DNA of 64,000 nt from Thalassia testudinum (GCA_037157565.1 JAZHRO010000039.1:46562001-46626000); one strand, 5' to 3'; positions 1-11,219 are shown, counted from the stretch's first letter. Numbers and translations are program-made. The notes: generated from the sequence alone by a model not told the origin.

Positions 1-2292
1 AAATCAGATGTCTAGCAGGTGTATTAGATGACTTAACTGTCACCTGCTACAGTGCTCTTCTCTTCTGATCTTCTTCTTCTTCAGGAACGGCTCTCTTTCT
101 TCTGCCTTGCTTCACCTCTTCCTGTTCTTCTCTTCCTTCAGGTCTTCTCCTTTTCTTTCCTTAGCCTCTTCTTCTTCTTAGCTTCTGCCTTCTGCTCATA
201 GCGACTAAGTGTCACTCAAATCCTTCAGAAGCAAAACACACCCCTTCCCCCCCTCTCTCTCTCTTTCCTTCCTCCTCTCCTCTTTCTCTCAAATAGCCAG
301 GTAATCGGGTACACGGGCTTGCGTAACCGGGTTCAGGCTCACCGGGGTGGTGATGAGCGAGGAGTGATAGGTTTAGGCAGTCAGGTCAGGTGTGCGGGTA
401 TGAGGGACCTCACCCCGTGTTTGGAGGCAATAAGCCCTAATCACAAAATCACTTTATGTGCCTGCCACCAAATCCCACGATGTGGGACTATATCCCACCG
501 CCTTGTCGCGTGCAGCTGCAGGTGGATCCTTTGTTAATTGGAGCAACTACTGAGGATAGGGTCTTCAATTGAGGCCTTGGAGATGGTCCTGGAGAGATTC
601 CGCATGACTAGGAGATGAATCCTACAGCTCTCGCGACCTAGAGCTCGAAGAACTAGCGGAGATGGGGGCAGCGATGGTAGTGCTCCGGTGAAGACTTGCA
701 AGTCATAAACATGGCCTCTTGGCCAAAATAGTTCACGATCTTTGCTGGTGGATGAGGAGTGAGGTGGTGGTGGTTGGTGGTGTGAGAGGGCGTGAGGTGG
801 CCGGACAGCCTCGGGGAAGGTGACGCAAAGGTGGGTTGTTCGGTGGAGCTTTGGAGTGGGCGATAAGGCGAAATAGAAGAGGGGTTTTGGTCAGAGGCAA
901 ATGACGGAAGTTTTGGGAATGTCAACGAGGGTTTTAGGGGTGTGAGGTGAACAGATCACCTCATCGGAGGTGTGGCCGGAGATGGAGATGACGGTGAATG
1001 TGGAGGTCGGGGGGTCTTTTTGGGTTTTAAATATTTGAAATGACCTAGAGACTAGAAGAGACCTAACTAACCTACTTTAAGTGGACGAAAGGGACGAAGA
1101 GGCGCCGACTTTGATTGGCTGGCGTCGTGGAAGGAGAACTCTCCAGAGGGGCGAACAGCAAGGAAAGAAGGGGTTTGAGGGCCTCCTACACGTATCGCGA
1201 GGAGAGAAAGAAGTTGGAGAAGACAAACTCACCAGCTATTCTCCGTGACGGAAAGCAAAGAGGCTAGACGGAGAAGCTCGCTAGAGTTGGTGGAGATAGA
1301 AGTTGGGGAGAAGGGAAGAAGGGGGAATTGGCCTCCAAACCAAGCTAAGTAAGGTTTGCAGTAAGCGTGCTTTTATAGGCATTAGGGCCAAGCTTCAAGC
1401 TTGGAAACAAGCTTGAAAGCTCGAAAATCAGGTTCTTAGGTTTAGAAATTTCCAAGAGTTTGCATGAACTCTTAGACGATTTAGGCAAGTCATGGAAGAG
1501 CTTAGATGGAAGGGAATCTCCTCAGGAGTCTCCCTTCCAATTTTGGAGGAAACCCTGATTGAAGGTCAGCTCTTGGTGGGTTTACACGACTATGGCGGCA
1601 GGGACCTTTTCGTGAAGAAGATGAAGAAGTTCGGGGGATCCTTGCAAAGAATTCAAAAGTTAGGGGCATGTGTGTGAGAGAAGAGTCAGACTGGATCAAA
1701 CTGCAAGCTTGGTCAAGATGATCTCTGATTGGGCCTAAATTTTGGTACCAACTTAATTTGCACCCAAGGAATCTGATAGTGAAGGCAGATTTAGGTTTTG
1801 ACCAAATTTGATTGGGTAAATTACACAGAAACCCAAATTAGGGCAACTGTGTATCTTAGACTCTATTTTAGGTCAAATTGGGTTCCAATGGACAAATCAA
1901 GCATACCAAATCTTAAATAATATTTTTATATGAGTTTTAGAAGGTTTAGGTGAATTTTATCCGAACCATAACCTCAGTTAATTAAGCGGGTCTATTTTTA
2001 GGATTTCAGATGTCATTTAATTCTCGAAACATGTGAAAACTCATTTCTGTCTGCATGAACCCACTTATTAGGTATTTATGACCATAAGACCTTCAAATAA
2101 CCCCTAGGAAATCCTATGATTGCTCTGCATTTAGGATATTATGTTAAAACTATATATTTACCCATGTTTTCATGTTTATCCCTCAGAATGGATATACAGT
2201 GAATTAGGACTCTTTGGCGGTTATGTGGGAGCATTTAGCAATGGATTATGACTAATTAAAGTTAGATATGGCTGATGATGACGTTATCATCA
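1..2292 (-). mobile_element. Athila-like LTR remnant, cut by the left window edge
   Basis: This tract aligns by eye, on the same strand, with the LTRs of the Athila-like element at 17,171-32,523. Shared blocks include the GGTAATCGGGT stretch near 301, the GAGGGACCTCACCCC block near 400, and the 1,690-1,900 segment (GTCAAGATG, AAATTTTGGTACCAA, AAGGAATCTGATAGTGAAG, GGTTCCAATGG). Position 1 corresponds to about 280 bases inside the homologous LTR, so that much lies outside the window. The right end is placed where Tat integrase coding sequence begins; an LTR start reading TGATGATAACGT on the minus strand would end at 2,292. Divergence from element B is high, so it is an older or different subfamily. 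No coding sequence is seen. Whether it is a solo LTR or part of a longer element cannot be told. Confidence 0.6.
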
Positions 2293-3395
2293 GGTAGTTG
2301 TACAAGCAGGAGTATTCCACCCCCCTCCTACGCTGCCTAATTCAGGACGAGGCAACCCAAGCCCTGCAAGGAGCCCATGGAGGCGCTTGCGGGAACCACG
2401 AAAGATACAAGGCGCTCCTCGCCAGACTATTCTAGGAGGGATACTTCTAGCCCCAAATGAAGCAGCATTGCAAAGCCTTCATACGCAAGTGTGAAAAATG
2501 CCAATGATTCGCCACCCTACACCACTTGCGCCGGGAAAATTGGTACCCATCATGTCACCCATCCCCTTTGCAAAGTGGGGCATGGACTTCGTCAGTGCTT
2601 TTCTGTCAACACCGACTCAGAAGTGGTTCAACTTGGTAGCTGTCAACTACTTTTCCAAGTGGGTCAAAACTTAGGCCAGCCCCACGACCAATAGGGTCAT
2701 GTCTTTCATCCGAAAGAGCATCATAGCTCAATATGGGATACCCCACTACATAGTCACGGACAACAGAACCCAGTTCGCCTGCAAAAAATTTGAAGAATTT
2801 TACACTAGCTAGGACATTCGTCTGTGCTTTACGTCAGTGGGTCATTCTCAAGCGAACAGACAAGAAGAAGTAACCAATCACACCATCATCTCAGCACTCA
2901 AACACCGACTAGATTCAGCCAAAGAGAGATGGGCGGAGAAACTTCGAAACGTTCTTTGAGGAAACAAAACCTGCTAGAGGACTTCCACAGGCCACACACC
3001 ATTCAGCTTGGTATATGTCATGGAAGCTCGGCTACCCATCGAAACAGTCCTCCTTACCTACAAAACACATCTTTATGACCTGGCCACCAATAATGATCAA
3101 GTTCGCTTATCCCTAGCCTCTTAGACGAGCTAAGGGACAGCCTCCGAGATGGCCCTCAAGCATAGAGAAGCCATAGCTGCCTCATACAATAAATGCGACG
3201 AGACGCGAAAGTTCTCTTAAGGAGACCTGGTTCTACATAAGTGTGAAGTCTCCATGCCGACCTAGTCGAGCGGGAAACTAGACCCATCATGGGAAGGGCC
3301 TTATAAGATTCATAAAGATAGTCTGAGTGAATTCTTTGAATTACAAGCCCCACATGGTAGGGATATCCCCCGTACTTGACGTGCGAGCAACTTAC
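2293..3395 (+). pseudogene. Tat-lineage Ty3/gypsy integrase, degenerate
   Basis: Translating across frames gives a recognisable integrase with several stops and frame changes. The HHCC region ends in CEKCQ near 2,490. The first catalytic Asp is in a MDFV motif near 2,583, the second in IVTDN near 2,755, and the Glu lies 36 residues further on in a QEEVTN motif, so the DD35E triad is still readable. The C-terminal GPYKI and LRMYHI motifs near 3,300-3,400 match the end of Tat-lineage polyproteins. Gag, protease and RT are missing because an Athila-like LTR abuts the left side. It is followed by an antisense ORF, an arrangement known from Tat-lineage elements. Non-functional. Confidence 0.75.
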
Positions 3396-3700
3396 GAATG
3401 TATCATATATAGATGCCCATGATTAATAAAGAGAAGGGGTTTTTTCTTTCATTCCAAACAACTTTGTTTGTTACTTCCTTCTCAAATAATAACAACAACA
3501 ACAGCAACAACAAAAAGAAGAGGAGACAGTAAAGGAAACAAGGCAAACATTGCCAGGAGAATCTACTCCTACAACTCGAACATGTCCCGACCGGCCGTAG
3601 GCGAATGGCAGAGTGGACTAACAACCCCTGTAGTCGGGCCGACGACCTCTGTCGGGCTCACCCTTGAGATAACCGGCAACACTGCCTCCTTGGTAGTCGT
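3396..3700. other. Tat element spacer between integrase and antisense ORF
   Basis: This stretch separates the plus-strand integrase from the minus-strand extra ORF. It holds a short AAC-type microsatellite at about 3,485-3,515. No conserved protein is seen. Confidence 0.4.
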
Positions 3701-4003
3701 CGAGGCCACCCCATTGACAGGCGACCGTTCCGCGGATGGTTCCACGTGCTTGTCCTTAGCAATAGACCAACCCCCTTGAGGCGGTCATATTCTGACACCA
3801 GTTGGTCGATCAACCAGCTACACAGCTACTCCATGGAGACTTACTTCCCCTCTATAAGGGCCTGGATGAAAGTTAGAGTCTTCTTCCCGATATCCCAATC
3901 AAGCTCCTCTTGGATTGGTCCCATAGATAAGTCCCTAGCAAAGAAGTCCATGACCACCTTGGCATTTAGCTTCAGCCCTTCTGCCTCCTAGGCGGGTTCC
4001 TCT
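3701..4003 (-). pseudogene. Tat element antisense ORF, C-terminal segment
   Basis: Read on the minus strand from 4,003, a frame with only two stops encodes acidic, helix-prone sequence with motifs such as VVMDFFARDLSMGP, WDIGKKTLTFIQ and YLCSWLIDQLVSEYD. The frame continues from the coiled-coil segment at 5,598-6,551 once the solo LTR at 4,004-5,597 is set aside. Extra ORFs downstream of integrase, often antisense, are known in Tat-lineage elements such as Grande. The function of these proteins is unknown, and no enzymatic motif is visible here. Confidence 0.5.
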
Positions 4004-5597
4004 TGAAATTGCACTAGAGGTGGGGTGAATAGTGAAATTATGGAATATTGTAATACAAAAAATTCAATCACACAATGTACTCAATTATTTTTAGGTGGAA
4101 ACCCAAGATGGGTGAAAACCACCACCTAAGCTAATCTCTTGACTTAGGATTTTCGATCACAAGGTGATCAATCCACTAACCACACTACTTAAACGAGGGT
4201 AGTGTACCTCAATTATAAATCCCACCTCCGATCCCTAAACGGAGGTTTCTCCCTTCAAAATGAAGAGACGGGGACCCAACAGGCCGGATACCCAAAGTAC
4301 AGAAATTAAGAAGTAAAATGACACCTATAGAGCACCCCAATAATTTAGTTGCTTTCTTATCTAATAAGCATGAAAAGAACTCCCTGATGATCTGCAGAAC
4401 GGAGTGAGCCGGGAGTATGGATTTGCTCTTTGATAAGAGTATTAGCACAGCACAAGGGCAAGATGGAGCTTAGAGTAGTGAGCAAGAAATTTTTCTAATG
4501 GAATTGTATCTCAAGAGGTGTGTATTGCCTAAGAGGAGTTATAGTCTATTTATAGGCAAGTTTGGAACCTTCAAGAACACTTGGGAGAGCTCTTCTAGCC
4601 GTTGGAGACAAATCCCAAGAGTTTAGGACGAAATCCACACAAAATCAGGGTAATGATGAGTCTGACAGCAATATCAGACATCTAATTCTAGGATCAGACG
4701 TCTTATAGGACGTCTGATTATACCTATGGTCGTCTAATACTGTAGGACATCCTTAACTGACTCTATTGGAACAAAAGAAGGACATCTGATATTTTCTCAT
4801 AAGACGTCTGATTATGTTATTGGAAGTCTAATGAAGGGTGGATTCGTTCCTGTTATTATCAGATCCAAACAGGGTTCTAGGTTTAGAGGATCAGACGTCG
4901 TTATGGACGTCTGAGGACATTACCAGACGTCTGAAAACCTAAATACTCTTCCCTACTTCTTCTGCCAAAAGATTATGTGGCCGTAAAGAGATGCGCACAG
5001 AAAATAATGGCCAACGGTTTAAAGGCAGACGTCTGGAAATTGATTTTTTCCTAAGCTAAGTCTAACGGTTAGTCTGAGGACATTTCGGCAAAGAATCAGA
5101 CGTCTGTGTAAGGTTATCGACGTCTGAAAGTGAAGTGCTTCAACTGATGTTTATGAGGAGACAAACCGAAAGCAGAACTTTTGAAAATTAGACGTCTGTG
5201 ATACTTGTCAGACGTCTTAAACTGGAAAATCAGACGTCTGATCATTGTTCTGGACGTCTGATAAAAGTATGAGTGTTGGGTTTTTGTTTCTAATTTATCC
5301 TAAGTGTAGAGAGCCTAAGTTAGATATATATAGGTTATGTTTGAGGGCTCTTTACAACATTTCTAGACTCAAATAAAATAAAAATTACAACCATTGAAAG
5401 TTTACATAAAAAAGCATAAGACCTAATACTTATGCTACTTGTCTTCACGCTTTTAATCTCCTGTCTTGGAAAGCTTTTTGAAATCCTGCAAATATGTTAT
5501 TACAGGGAGAAAACAATATGCTACGCTTTATTTTTTATTTCATTTTCTTCATTTTGTAAAATCATCAAAATATTATATACAAGTGGTTGAACTAACA
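4004..5597 (-). mobile_element. Solo LTR, Copia-type (SIRE/Maximus-like), 1.59 kb
   Basis: On the minus strand the LTR begins TGTTAGTTCAACCACTTG at 5,597 and ends TGCAATTTCA at 4,004. Flanking pentamers CCTCT (3,999-4,003) and CCTCC (5,598-5,602) look like an imperfect target duplication. It is related along its length to the better-bounded solo LTR at 23,088-24,805; both carry an AGGTGGAAACCCAA block and a GGGGTGAATAG-like end. The Copia SIRE/Maximus assignment rests on that CACCCC-type end and is an inference, because no internal coding sequence remains. A TATA box (CTATAAATAG on the minus strand) lies at 4,546-4,555. Many CAGACGTCTG-type palindromes sit upstream of it at about 4,670-5,280, for example 4,924, 5,097 and 5,231. 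Confidence 0.7.
4546..4555 (-). promoter_or_regulatory. Candidate TATA box of the solo LTR
   Basis: CTATAAATAG on the minus strand. The equivalent site in the sister LTR is at 23,751-23,760. Confidence 0.5.
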
Positions 5598-6551
5598 CCT
5601 CCGCCCCCTCTAACTCTACCACCTGCAAGCCCCATTCAGACATAGGCTCCTAAGCTCCAACGAGGCTGGCCTTCAGCCTTTCCATGAACGCCTCTGCCAT
5701 CTCTAGACTAGCTCACATGGAGGCAAGCCTATTGATTGACGTGCTTAGGTGAACGCGCTCCTCCTCGAGAGCCCTCTCATACCCCTCCATGGAGGAAGAG
5801 TTCTCGGCCTTGAGCACTTACACCTCCTCCCTCGAGGAGGCGACCTTAGCGCAGGCAGTCGAGAAGCACTCTAACAGGTCCCCGAGAGCCGCTAGATGGG
5901 TGTGGTGCCCCCTCATGAGCTCCTCCTCCAGCTCCTCACCAGTGGCAGAGGCCCTCTGCAGCCGGGAGCAGGCCTTCTTCAACTCCCCCTCTTACTGGCC
6001 CACTTAGCTAGCAACCTCTTGCTAGGAATGGAGCCTTCGCTCCGCCTCCTCCTCCGCCTTCTCTCATGCAGCAACGACCTTCGCCACTTACCGGAGCAAT
6101 TGCCGATGCTCCGCTTTGGTCATCATGGCCCACTGAGCGGCCAAGTCTGCTGTGTTGCTCAGGTCAGTCAAGGCAAGAAGTTATAAGGGAGCACCACCAC
6201 ACGGAATGCAACGCAACCCAATCATCTCCGCTTGAAAACCACCAACGCGTCCAAATACAAGTAGCTCCGGCAAAGAAAAATCAGAATGAAATATAGGCCC
6301 AACAAGCTTACCACGCAGATGCAGTAGAACACGTGGTTCCAGTCCATGTAGCAAGGCCCAGAAGTGGTCCAAGACACGGCATGATCCAGGTGCCTTAGCA
6401 CCTGCCTCTCCAAGTCGAGGGCCCTGCTAGATGTCCTCGGTCGAACAGGCACCCCAAGCCCGGGTTCGGATCCCCCAGAGGCACCCTCCAGTACGGTTCC
6501 AACGATGGACCTAACGATGCAGCTAATTATCCCCGAGCCCCCCCGCCCAGA
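5598..6551 (-). pseudogene. Tat element antisense ORF, coiled-coil segment
   Basis: The minus strand encodes Glu/Leu/Ala/Arg-rich sequence with heptad character, for example EGYERALEEERVH, near 5,750-5,830, interrupted by stops (near 5,995 and 6,005 among others). This is the middle of the antisense gene, whose other segments lie at 3,701-4,003, 17,129-17,165 and 32,529-33,979. Part near 6,300-6,550 may be non-coding. Three insertions split the gene: the solo LTR, element A and element B. A coiled-coil scaffold or nucleic-acid-associated role is possible but unsupported. Confidence 0.5.
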
Positions 6552-6752
6552 GGGATTCTAAACACCCGTTCTGATCTGAGCCTTTTAAGACATCTGGGCT
6601 GTCGGTCAGACGTCTGAAACCCTTCCCAGACATCTGGAAATTGAATTTTTTGTGCAAGCCTTCGCATCTGTGCACGAACGGTGCGTAGACAGTACTCTCG
6701 TTTTCCTTCCCTTCTTCTCTTCTTTCCTCATACGAACCCTAACGCATCACCT

Positions 6753-6758
6753 TATAAA
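6753..6758 (+). promoter_or_regulatory. TATA box of element A 5' LTR
   Basis: TATAAA in a CCTTATAAACCCCC context. The same site occurs in the 3' LTR at 14,550-14,555, and TATA-like elements occur at the matching place in related LTRs (46,429 +, 56,303-56,308 -). It divides U3 (about 200 bases) from a long transcribed R/U5 part. Confidence 0.65.
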
Positions 6759-7163
6759 CCCCCCTTCCTCCTCTCTCGTTCTCCCCACACCAACCACCTT
6801 CTTCTCTTCCTCTTCACCCCAGCGAGAGGAGCAAGCGTGAGTGAGAGAGCGCGAGAGCGACGACGAGGAGTGGCGTGTGGAGAAGAGGAGTTGAGCTCGC
6901 GAGCTCATGTGGGAGCTTGCCAGAGAGCGCACGACCAGAGCGGCGCATGCGGGAGGAGGAGAGCGTCGGGGGAGTCATCCCCGACATTGCTACAGCCGGA
7001 GCTGCAGGCGAGGAGGCGAGCTGCGGCTGCATACGGCGAGAGCAAGCAGGAGCAAGTTCTGGTTCTGGGTTTTTCCCAAAATCAAACATCTGGAGTGACG
7101 TCCAGACGACGGAGTGGATGTCTGGAGGCTACTCCAAATGTCTAAAGACAGATCTTCGCGAAG

Positions 7164-7253
7164 GTACGTTCCCTTTGCGAATACGACCGTGCAGGCCGCT
7201 CCGCAGCTATGCTTTGCATGGCTAATTTAAGAAGATTTTGCTGTTGCGTGCAG
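7164..7253 (+). other. Candidate small intron in the Tekay LTR leader
   Basis: GTACGT at 7,164 follows AAG, and GCAG ends at 7,253, giving a 90-base GT-AG interval downstream of the TATA box. Equivalent intervals are at 14,964-15,053 (+), 46,828-46,918 (+) and 55,831-55,921 (-), all 90-91 bases, with donor GTAYGY and acceptor GCAG kept although the flanks have diverged. Splicing is inferred from the sequence only. Confidence 0.35.
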
Positions 7254-9327
7254 GATTTTCTTCGGGAAGGCGTAGGGCACGCCCTCCCACGCGTTTCAGA
7301 CGTCTGGGCAGCTTACCAGATGGCTGGAAGCACTTCCAGACATCTGGAGAGGAGGACGGATGTCTGGAGCTGGGTCCAGACGATCCAGAAGAGGTCCTGG
7401 ACGCCTGGGGTCGACACAGAGCCTGAGGTGCATTTCTGGACACTTTTAAGATGTATGGACGTTGTTCCAGATGTATGATTTGAGTCAGTAACCCTGTTTT
7501 AGAGCTGTTTAGGGTCCATTTGAGGTCCGTTTTATGCAAACAAGATACCGGTGTTTTCCTTGCAAGTTCCTCTACTTGTTAGAAGGCTTTTTATACTGTT
7601 CTGAATGTTCCTTTGTGATTGTTCCTTGTTATAGGACTTCGTTCCGTTGCGGGTTCGGAGCTTGCTAAGGCACATGAGCTTGCTGTTCGAGCCCCCAATA
7701 CTCCTGGGTTGATTGGTAGAGTGGCTTCCCTTAATTTAATTATAAACATGAATGCATGTGTCGAATGAATGAGTAGAACCTAAGATATGGCATGAATCCT
7801 AAGACGAGAAGTACCTGAAATGTCTATATGCGTGATTGAATTGCAATCTTGAATGAGTAGACAGAAATGTTAACAACTGCCTGTAAATGAACAAAAGCTG
7901 CCTGTGAATTATGAATTACCTGTGCTAGTTAACAGTGACATGTGACCTTACCTATTGTATATGTTAAATGATATAATACAAGTTGCATGTGTATAACCTG
8001 CGAATGGAAATGTGAATGATAGAAATATGAGTTGCATGTGTATAACCTGAGAATGGAAATGTGAATGATGAAACCTGATATGGAATGGCATGAGAAATAT
8101 GAGCATGAACCCTACGGGGAATTAGGAGTAGAGCTCTTGGAAATAAATGGAATGGATCTGGAAATGTGAGTGGGGAAGTGTGCTGGCCCTTGAGTACGGA
8201 GTACCAAGGAGAGCGACTATCCCCTGTTTAGTGTAGAGCGGAGCTAGTCGCCCTTGTGTTCGGACTCGGGGTTAGGATTGGCCACACTGCACCGACTTCT
8301 TGGCCCTTGTGTACACTGTACCGAGAAGAGCTACTAGTGTAGGGGGAGAGCTAGCCACCCCACGGGGCCCGGGGTTCAGCTAGCCACCCTACACCGACTT
8401 GTTAGGCCCACTGGGCAAACCAGGGTAGTTAGGCGAGAGTGCGCAGACTATGAAGGGGCGAGACCCCTATTTGGTTCTTAGGGGCTAAACCCCTATTACT
8501 GAGAGGGCTAAGCCTTATACTGTTCCGTGCTATACTTTGGGTGCACCCGTTAGCGGAAACGACTGACCGCATGCCAATATGGGGAAGCTACCTGTGCGCT
8601 TATCGCATGTGCCGTAGTCACCGTTACGTCTGTCCGTGACCTTGGGGTGGTTGACTGGGGGTAAGATCACCACAAGGGACTCTCCCGGCCAGAAGAGCAC
8701 TACATGTGCCTTTTACTCTTCGGAAAAGACTGCAATCAAGATCGTTCCCACGAGGAACATTCGAGATCAAGAAAGAGATTTGGAAATATATAAACCAATG
8801 GGTTAAAAGGTATAACTTGTAAATTAAAGAATTGGAATAGCTAGTTTACCTGCTAGCTTTACTGCTTTAGTTAGTTAGTTGCCACTCTACTCAACGTTCG
8901 CTGACTCTGTGTTTGCTCATAACCCTTTTCAGGTCCAAGTGTTGAGCAGCTCGAGTCTACAGCTGCAAAGGGTGCTGGGCCCAGTAAAGCCTAGTAGTAG
9001 TAGCTTTTTGTTGTAGTACCTTTTTGTAGTAGAGAGTTCAGACTCTTGTACTTTTACATTCTGTATTTTACATTCTGTACCTTTACGTTTCTGTACTTTT
9101 ATGCTCCTGTACCTTATTACTATTCTACTGTTGTGGTAGTGATATGTACTGTAGCAACTTTTACTCTCCTTATTGTTGTACTCTTTTACTGTTAGTTACT
9201 TAGCATAGTGAATGTGGTTTACTTTCCTGCTTTTTAGTTATTTCTTGTTGGACGACTGGGTCTCAGGATTAGTCGAGTCGAGCCGGTCTCGGGTCCTGTA
9301 GGGATTCGGGAATCGGTTCGTAACAAG

Positions 9328-9344
9328 ATGATATCAGAGAAAGG
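9328..9344 (+). other. Primer binding site, initiator-Met tRNA type
   Basis: TGATATCAGAG follows the 5' LTR and resembles the TGGTATCAGAGC complement of initiator tRNA-Met used by most plant gypsy and Copia elements. It has one mismatch in the core. Confidence 0.65.
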
Positions 9345-9509
9345 TTGTCCTGAGAAATGAACCAACTAGCTTGAGAATAACCAATTCACGTACATGTAAC
9401 TAGAGTAAGTACCACAACGTACCTTTTGACATCTGTTCTGAGGTTCTTTTGCCGAATGCCCGTTAGAACTGACATCTTTTTTTTCTGTTTCTCACGTCTC
9501 CTTGCAGGA

Positions 9510-10830
9510 GATGCCTCGATGTGAAGTCCTTGAGGCTGGCCGCAGACGCGGCCGTGGACGAGGTCGGACGGGCGGATGTGCTGGACCCGAGGTTTCAGTG
9601 GACCAGCCACTTCTTCCGGGCATTCAGGCCTAGGACCTCACCCAGTTGATACGGGAGATAGTATGAGAGGAGCTCCACCCGCCTCCACGAGCGCCTCTCC
9701 TTGGGGACATGGAGGGGGAGACCTCTATGGGACCATGAGACTAACGCAGCGCTGGACGTGGGGGAGGGGGTGGTCCTCCATCGCCCTCACCACACTCTGA
9801 CACTTCCGAGCACGAGCCCTCCCTACCTGGAGGCATACCCGTTTCCCCACTACAGCGACATTACGAGCTTTTCTAACAGTTCCGGAAGCTGAAGCCCCCC
9901 TCCTTCAAGGGGGATGAGGACCCAACTGAGGCGGAGGGCTAGTTAGAGCAGATCGAGAAAGTGTTTAACACCCTTCGCCCCCCTGCAGAGTGCCGCGTGG
10001 CCTTTGCCACGTACCAGCTGAAGAGTGCAGCACACAAGTGGTGGTGGGTAGTCCGAGGTCAGGAGAGGGCAGAGCCGACGTGGGACCAGTTTGTGACCCT
10101 CTTCTATGAGCAGTACTTCCCGCAGTCGTGGCAGGATCAGAGGAGACAGGAGTTCCACACTCTCCTCCATGGAACGATGACTGTTAGCGCGTATCGTATG
10201 TGTTTTCTGGAGATGTCTCGTTTCACTATGATAGCTGTGGCTACTGAGGAGTGCCTGTGGAGGTTCACTGAGGGTCTCTGGCCTACCATTCGAGGGTATG
10301 TCAAACCCCTGAAGCTACCCACGTTTTCGAGAGTGGTGGAGGCGGCTATGACATATGAAAAAACCAACCCGGCCTCACGTGACACTGACAGCGGACGGAA
10401 GAGGCCCTACCAGCCAAAGTACTCACAGGGCCGACGAGAGAGGAGGCATGCGGTGCCCGCAGGAGTGCCGTCTCGCTTTGCCAGACCGTCAGTGGTCTTT
10501 GGAGGCCCCCGACAGGGGCAGCTACCAGCACTAGACCCCCGCCCAGCTGTTAGTAGGAACCTACCGAGGGCAGGAGTCGAGTTCCCCTCTATTACCAATG
10601 TGGCCAGCCGGGCCACATCAGGAGGGACTGCCCGTCTAGGGCTGGAGTACAGCATATGCTCCTCGCACCGAGCACTGGAGGGCGAGCAGGTGGTCGTGGT
10701 TCCCAGGCGTGTGGGGGAGGACAGCAGTCGCAGGGAGGGTACCGACCAGCGGCTACCCGTCCGACGCAAAGTGTGGCTGCTTCTTCTGCACCGAGAACTG
10801 AGGGGCGTATCAATGCCCTGACACACAGAG
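9510..10830 (+). pseudogene. Element A gag, degenerate
   Basis: Gag would form the virus-like particle and package element RNA. The likely start is the ATG at 9,510 (MPRCEV, followed by an Arg/Gly-rich run), just after a TTGCAG acceptor-like site. The capsid domain is clear from the KPPSFKGDEDP motif (about 9,890) through WWWVVRGQE and FYEQYFPQS to a YEKTN motif near 10,350. A stop at 9,940-9,942 replaces the Trp expected before LEQIEK (TGG to TAG). The zinc knuckle near 10,590-10,630 reads YYQCGQPGHIRRDC, so the first Cys of CX2CX4HX4C is Tyr (TGT to TAT at 10,590-10,592), and a frameshift separates it from the capsid frame. Confidence 0.85.
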
Positions 10831-11219
10831 ACGTCAGAGCATTAGGTTCAGTGGTGGCAAGTATGGTTACAGTTTCCGGTAGATTAGTTTATGTACTTTT
10901 TTATTCCGGCGTCACGCACTTGTTTGTTGTTGCGAGTTTTACTGTCAGTTTGGGACAGGACTGTGTGTTGTTAGAGGATCCTTTTGTGATCAGAGGTCCG
11001 AGTGGTCAGCTGTTTGTAGCTGAGGAGGTCTACACAGACTGTGAGGTCACTGTTGGGGGACACAGCCTCCCCGCTGACCTAATTGTGATACCGATAGAGG
11101 ATTTTGGCGTGATTCTGGGGATGGATTGGTTGTCTGCTTACCATGCTTTGGTGGACTGTTTTGAGAGGAAGATCATCTTCTCCATACCGGAGATGCCTTC
11201 TTTCGTGTTTCAGGGATAG
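10656..11219 (+). pseudogene. Element A aspartic protease, active site lost
   Basis: The retropepsin-like domain would cleave the gag-pol polyprotein. It is recognised by the C-terminal block FGVILGMDWLSAYHA and the upstream VLFYSGVTHLFV. The active-site triplet expected as Asp-Ser-Gly reads Tyr-Ser-Gly; the Tyr codon TAT is at 10,902-10,904. Without the Asp the enzyme cannot work. The domain lies after the zinc knuckle and before RT, as in other chromoviruses. The first part of this open frame overlaps gag in another frame and is not protease. Confidence 0.8.

Larger units (their letters stand above)
6557..9325 (+). repeat. Element A 5' LTR
   Basis: Starts TCTAAACACCCG (the partner LTR has TGTAAAGACCC) and ends GGTTCGTAACA. 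It contains the TATA box at 6,753-6,758, an AGACGTCT palindrome near the start (6,607), a cluster of such palindromes at 7,085-7,470, a candidate small intron at 7,164-7,253, and an internal imperfect duplication at 8,183-8,402. Short ORFs inside it are not conserved in frame with the 3' copy. Confidence 0.92.

Noticed and set aside
4670..5280. Palindromic repeats that could suggest a CRISPR array
   Set aside because: Spacing is irregular, the repeat is only 8-10 bases, the copies lie within LTRs, and the DNA is eukaryotic.
6681..7145. Open frame of 154 codons (+) in element A 5' LTR
   Set aside because: It spans the TATA box and leader, is Arg/Ser/Ala-rich, and is not kept in the 3' LTR.
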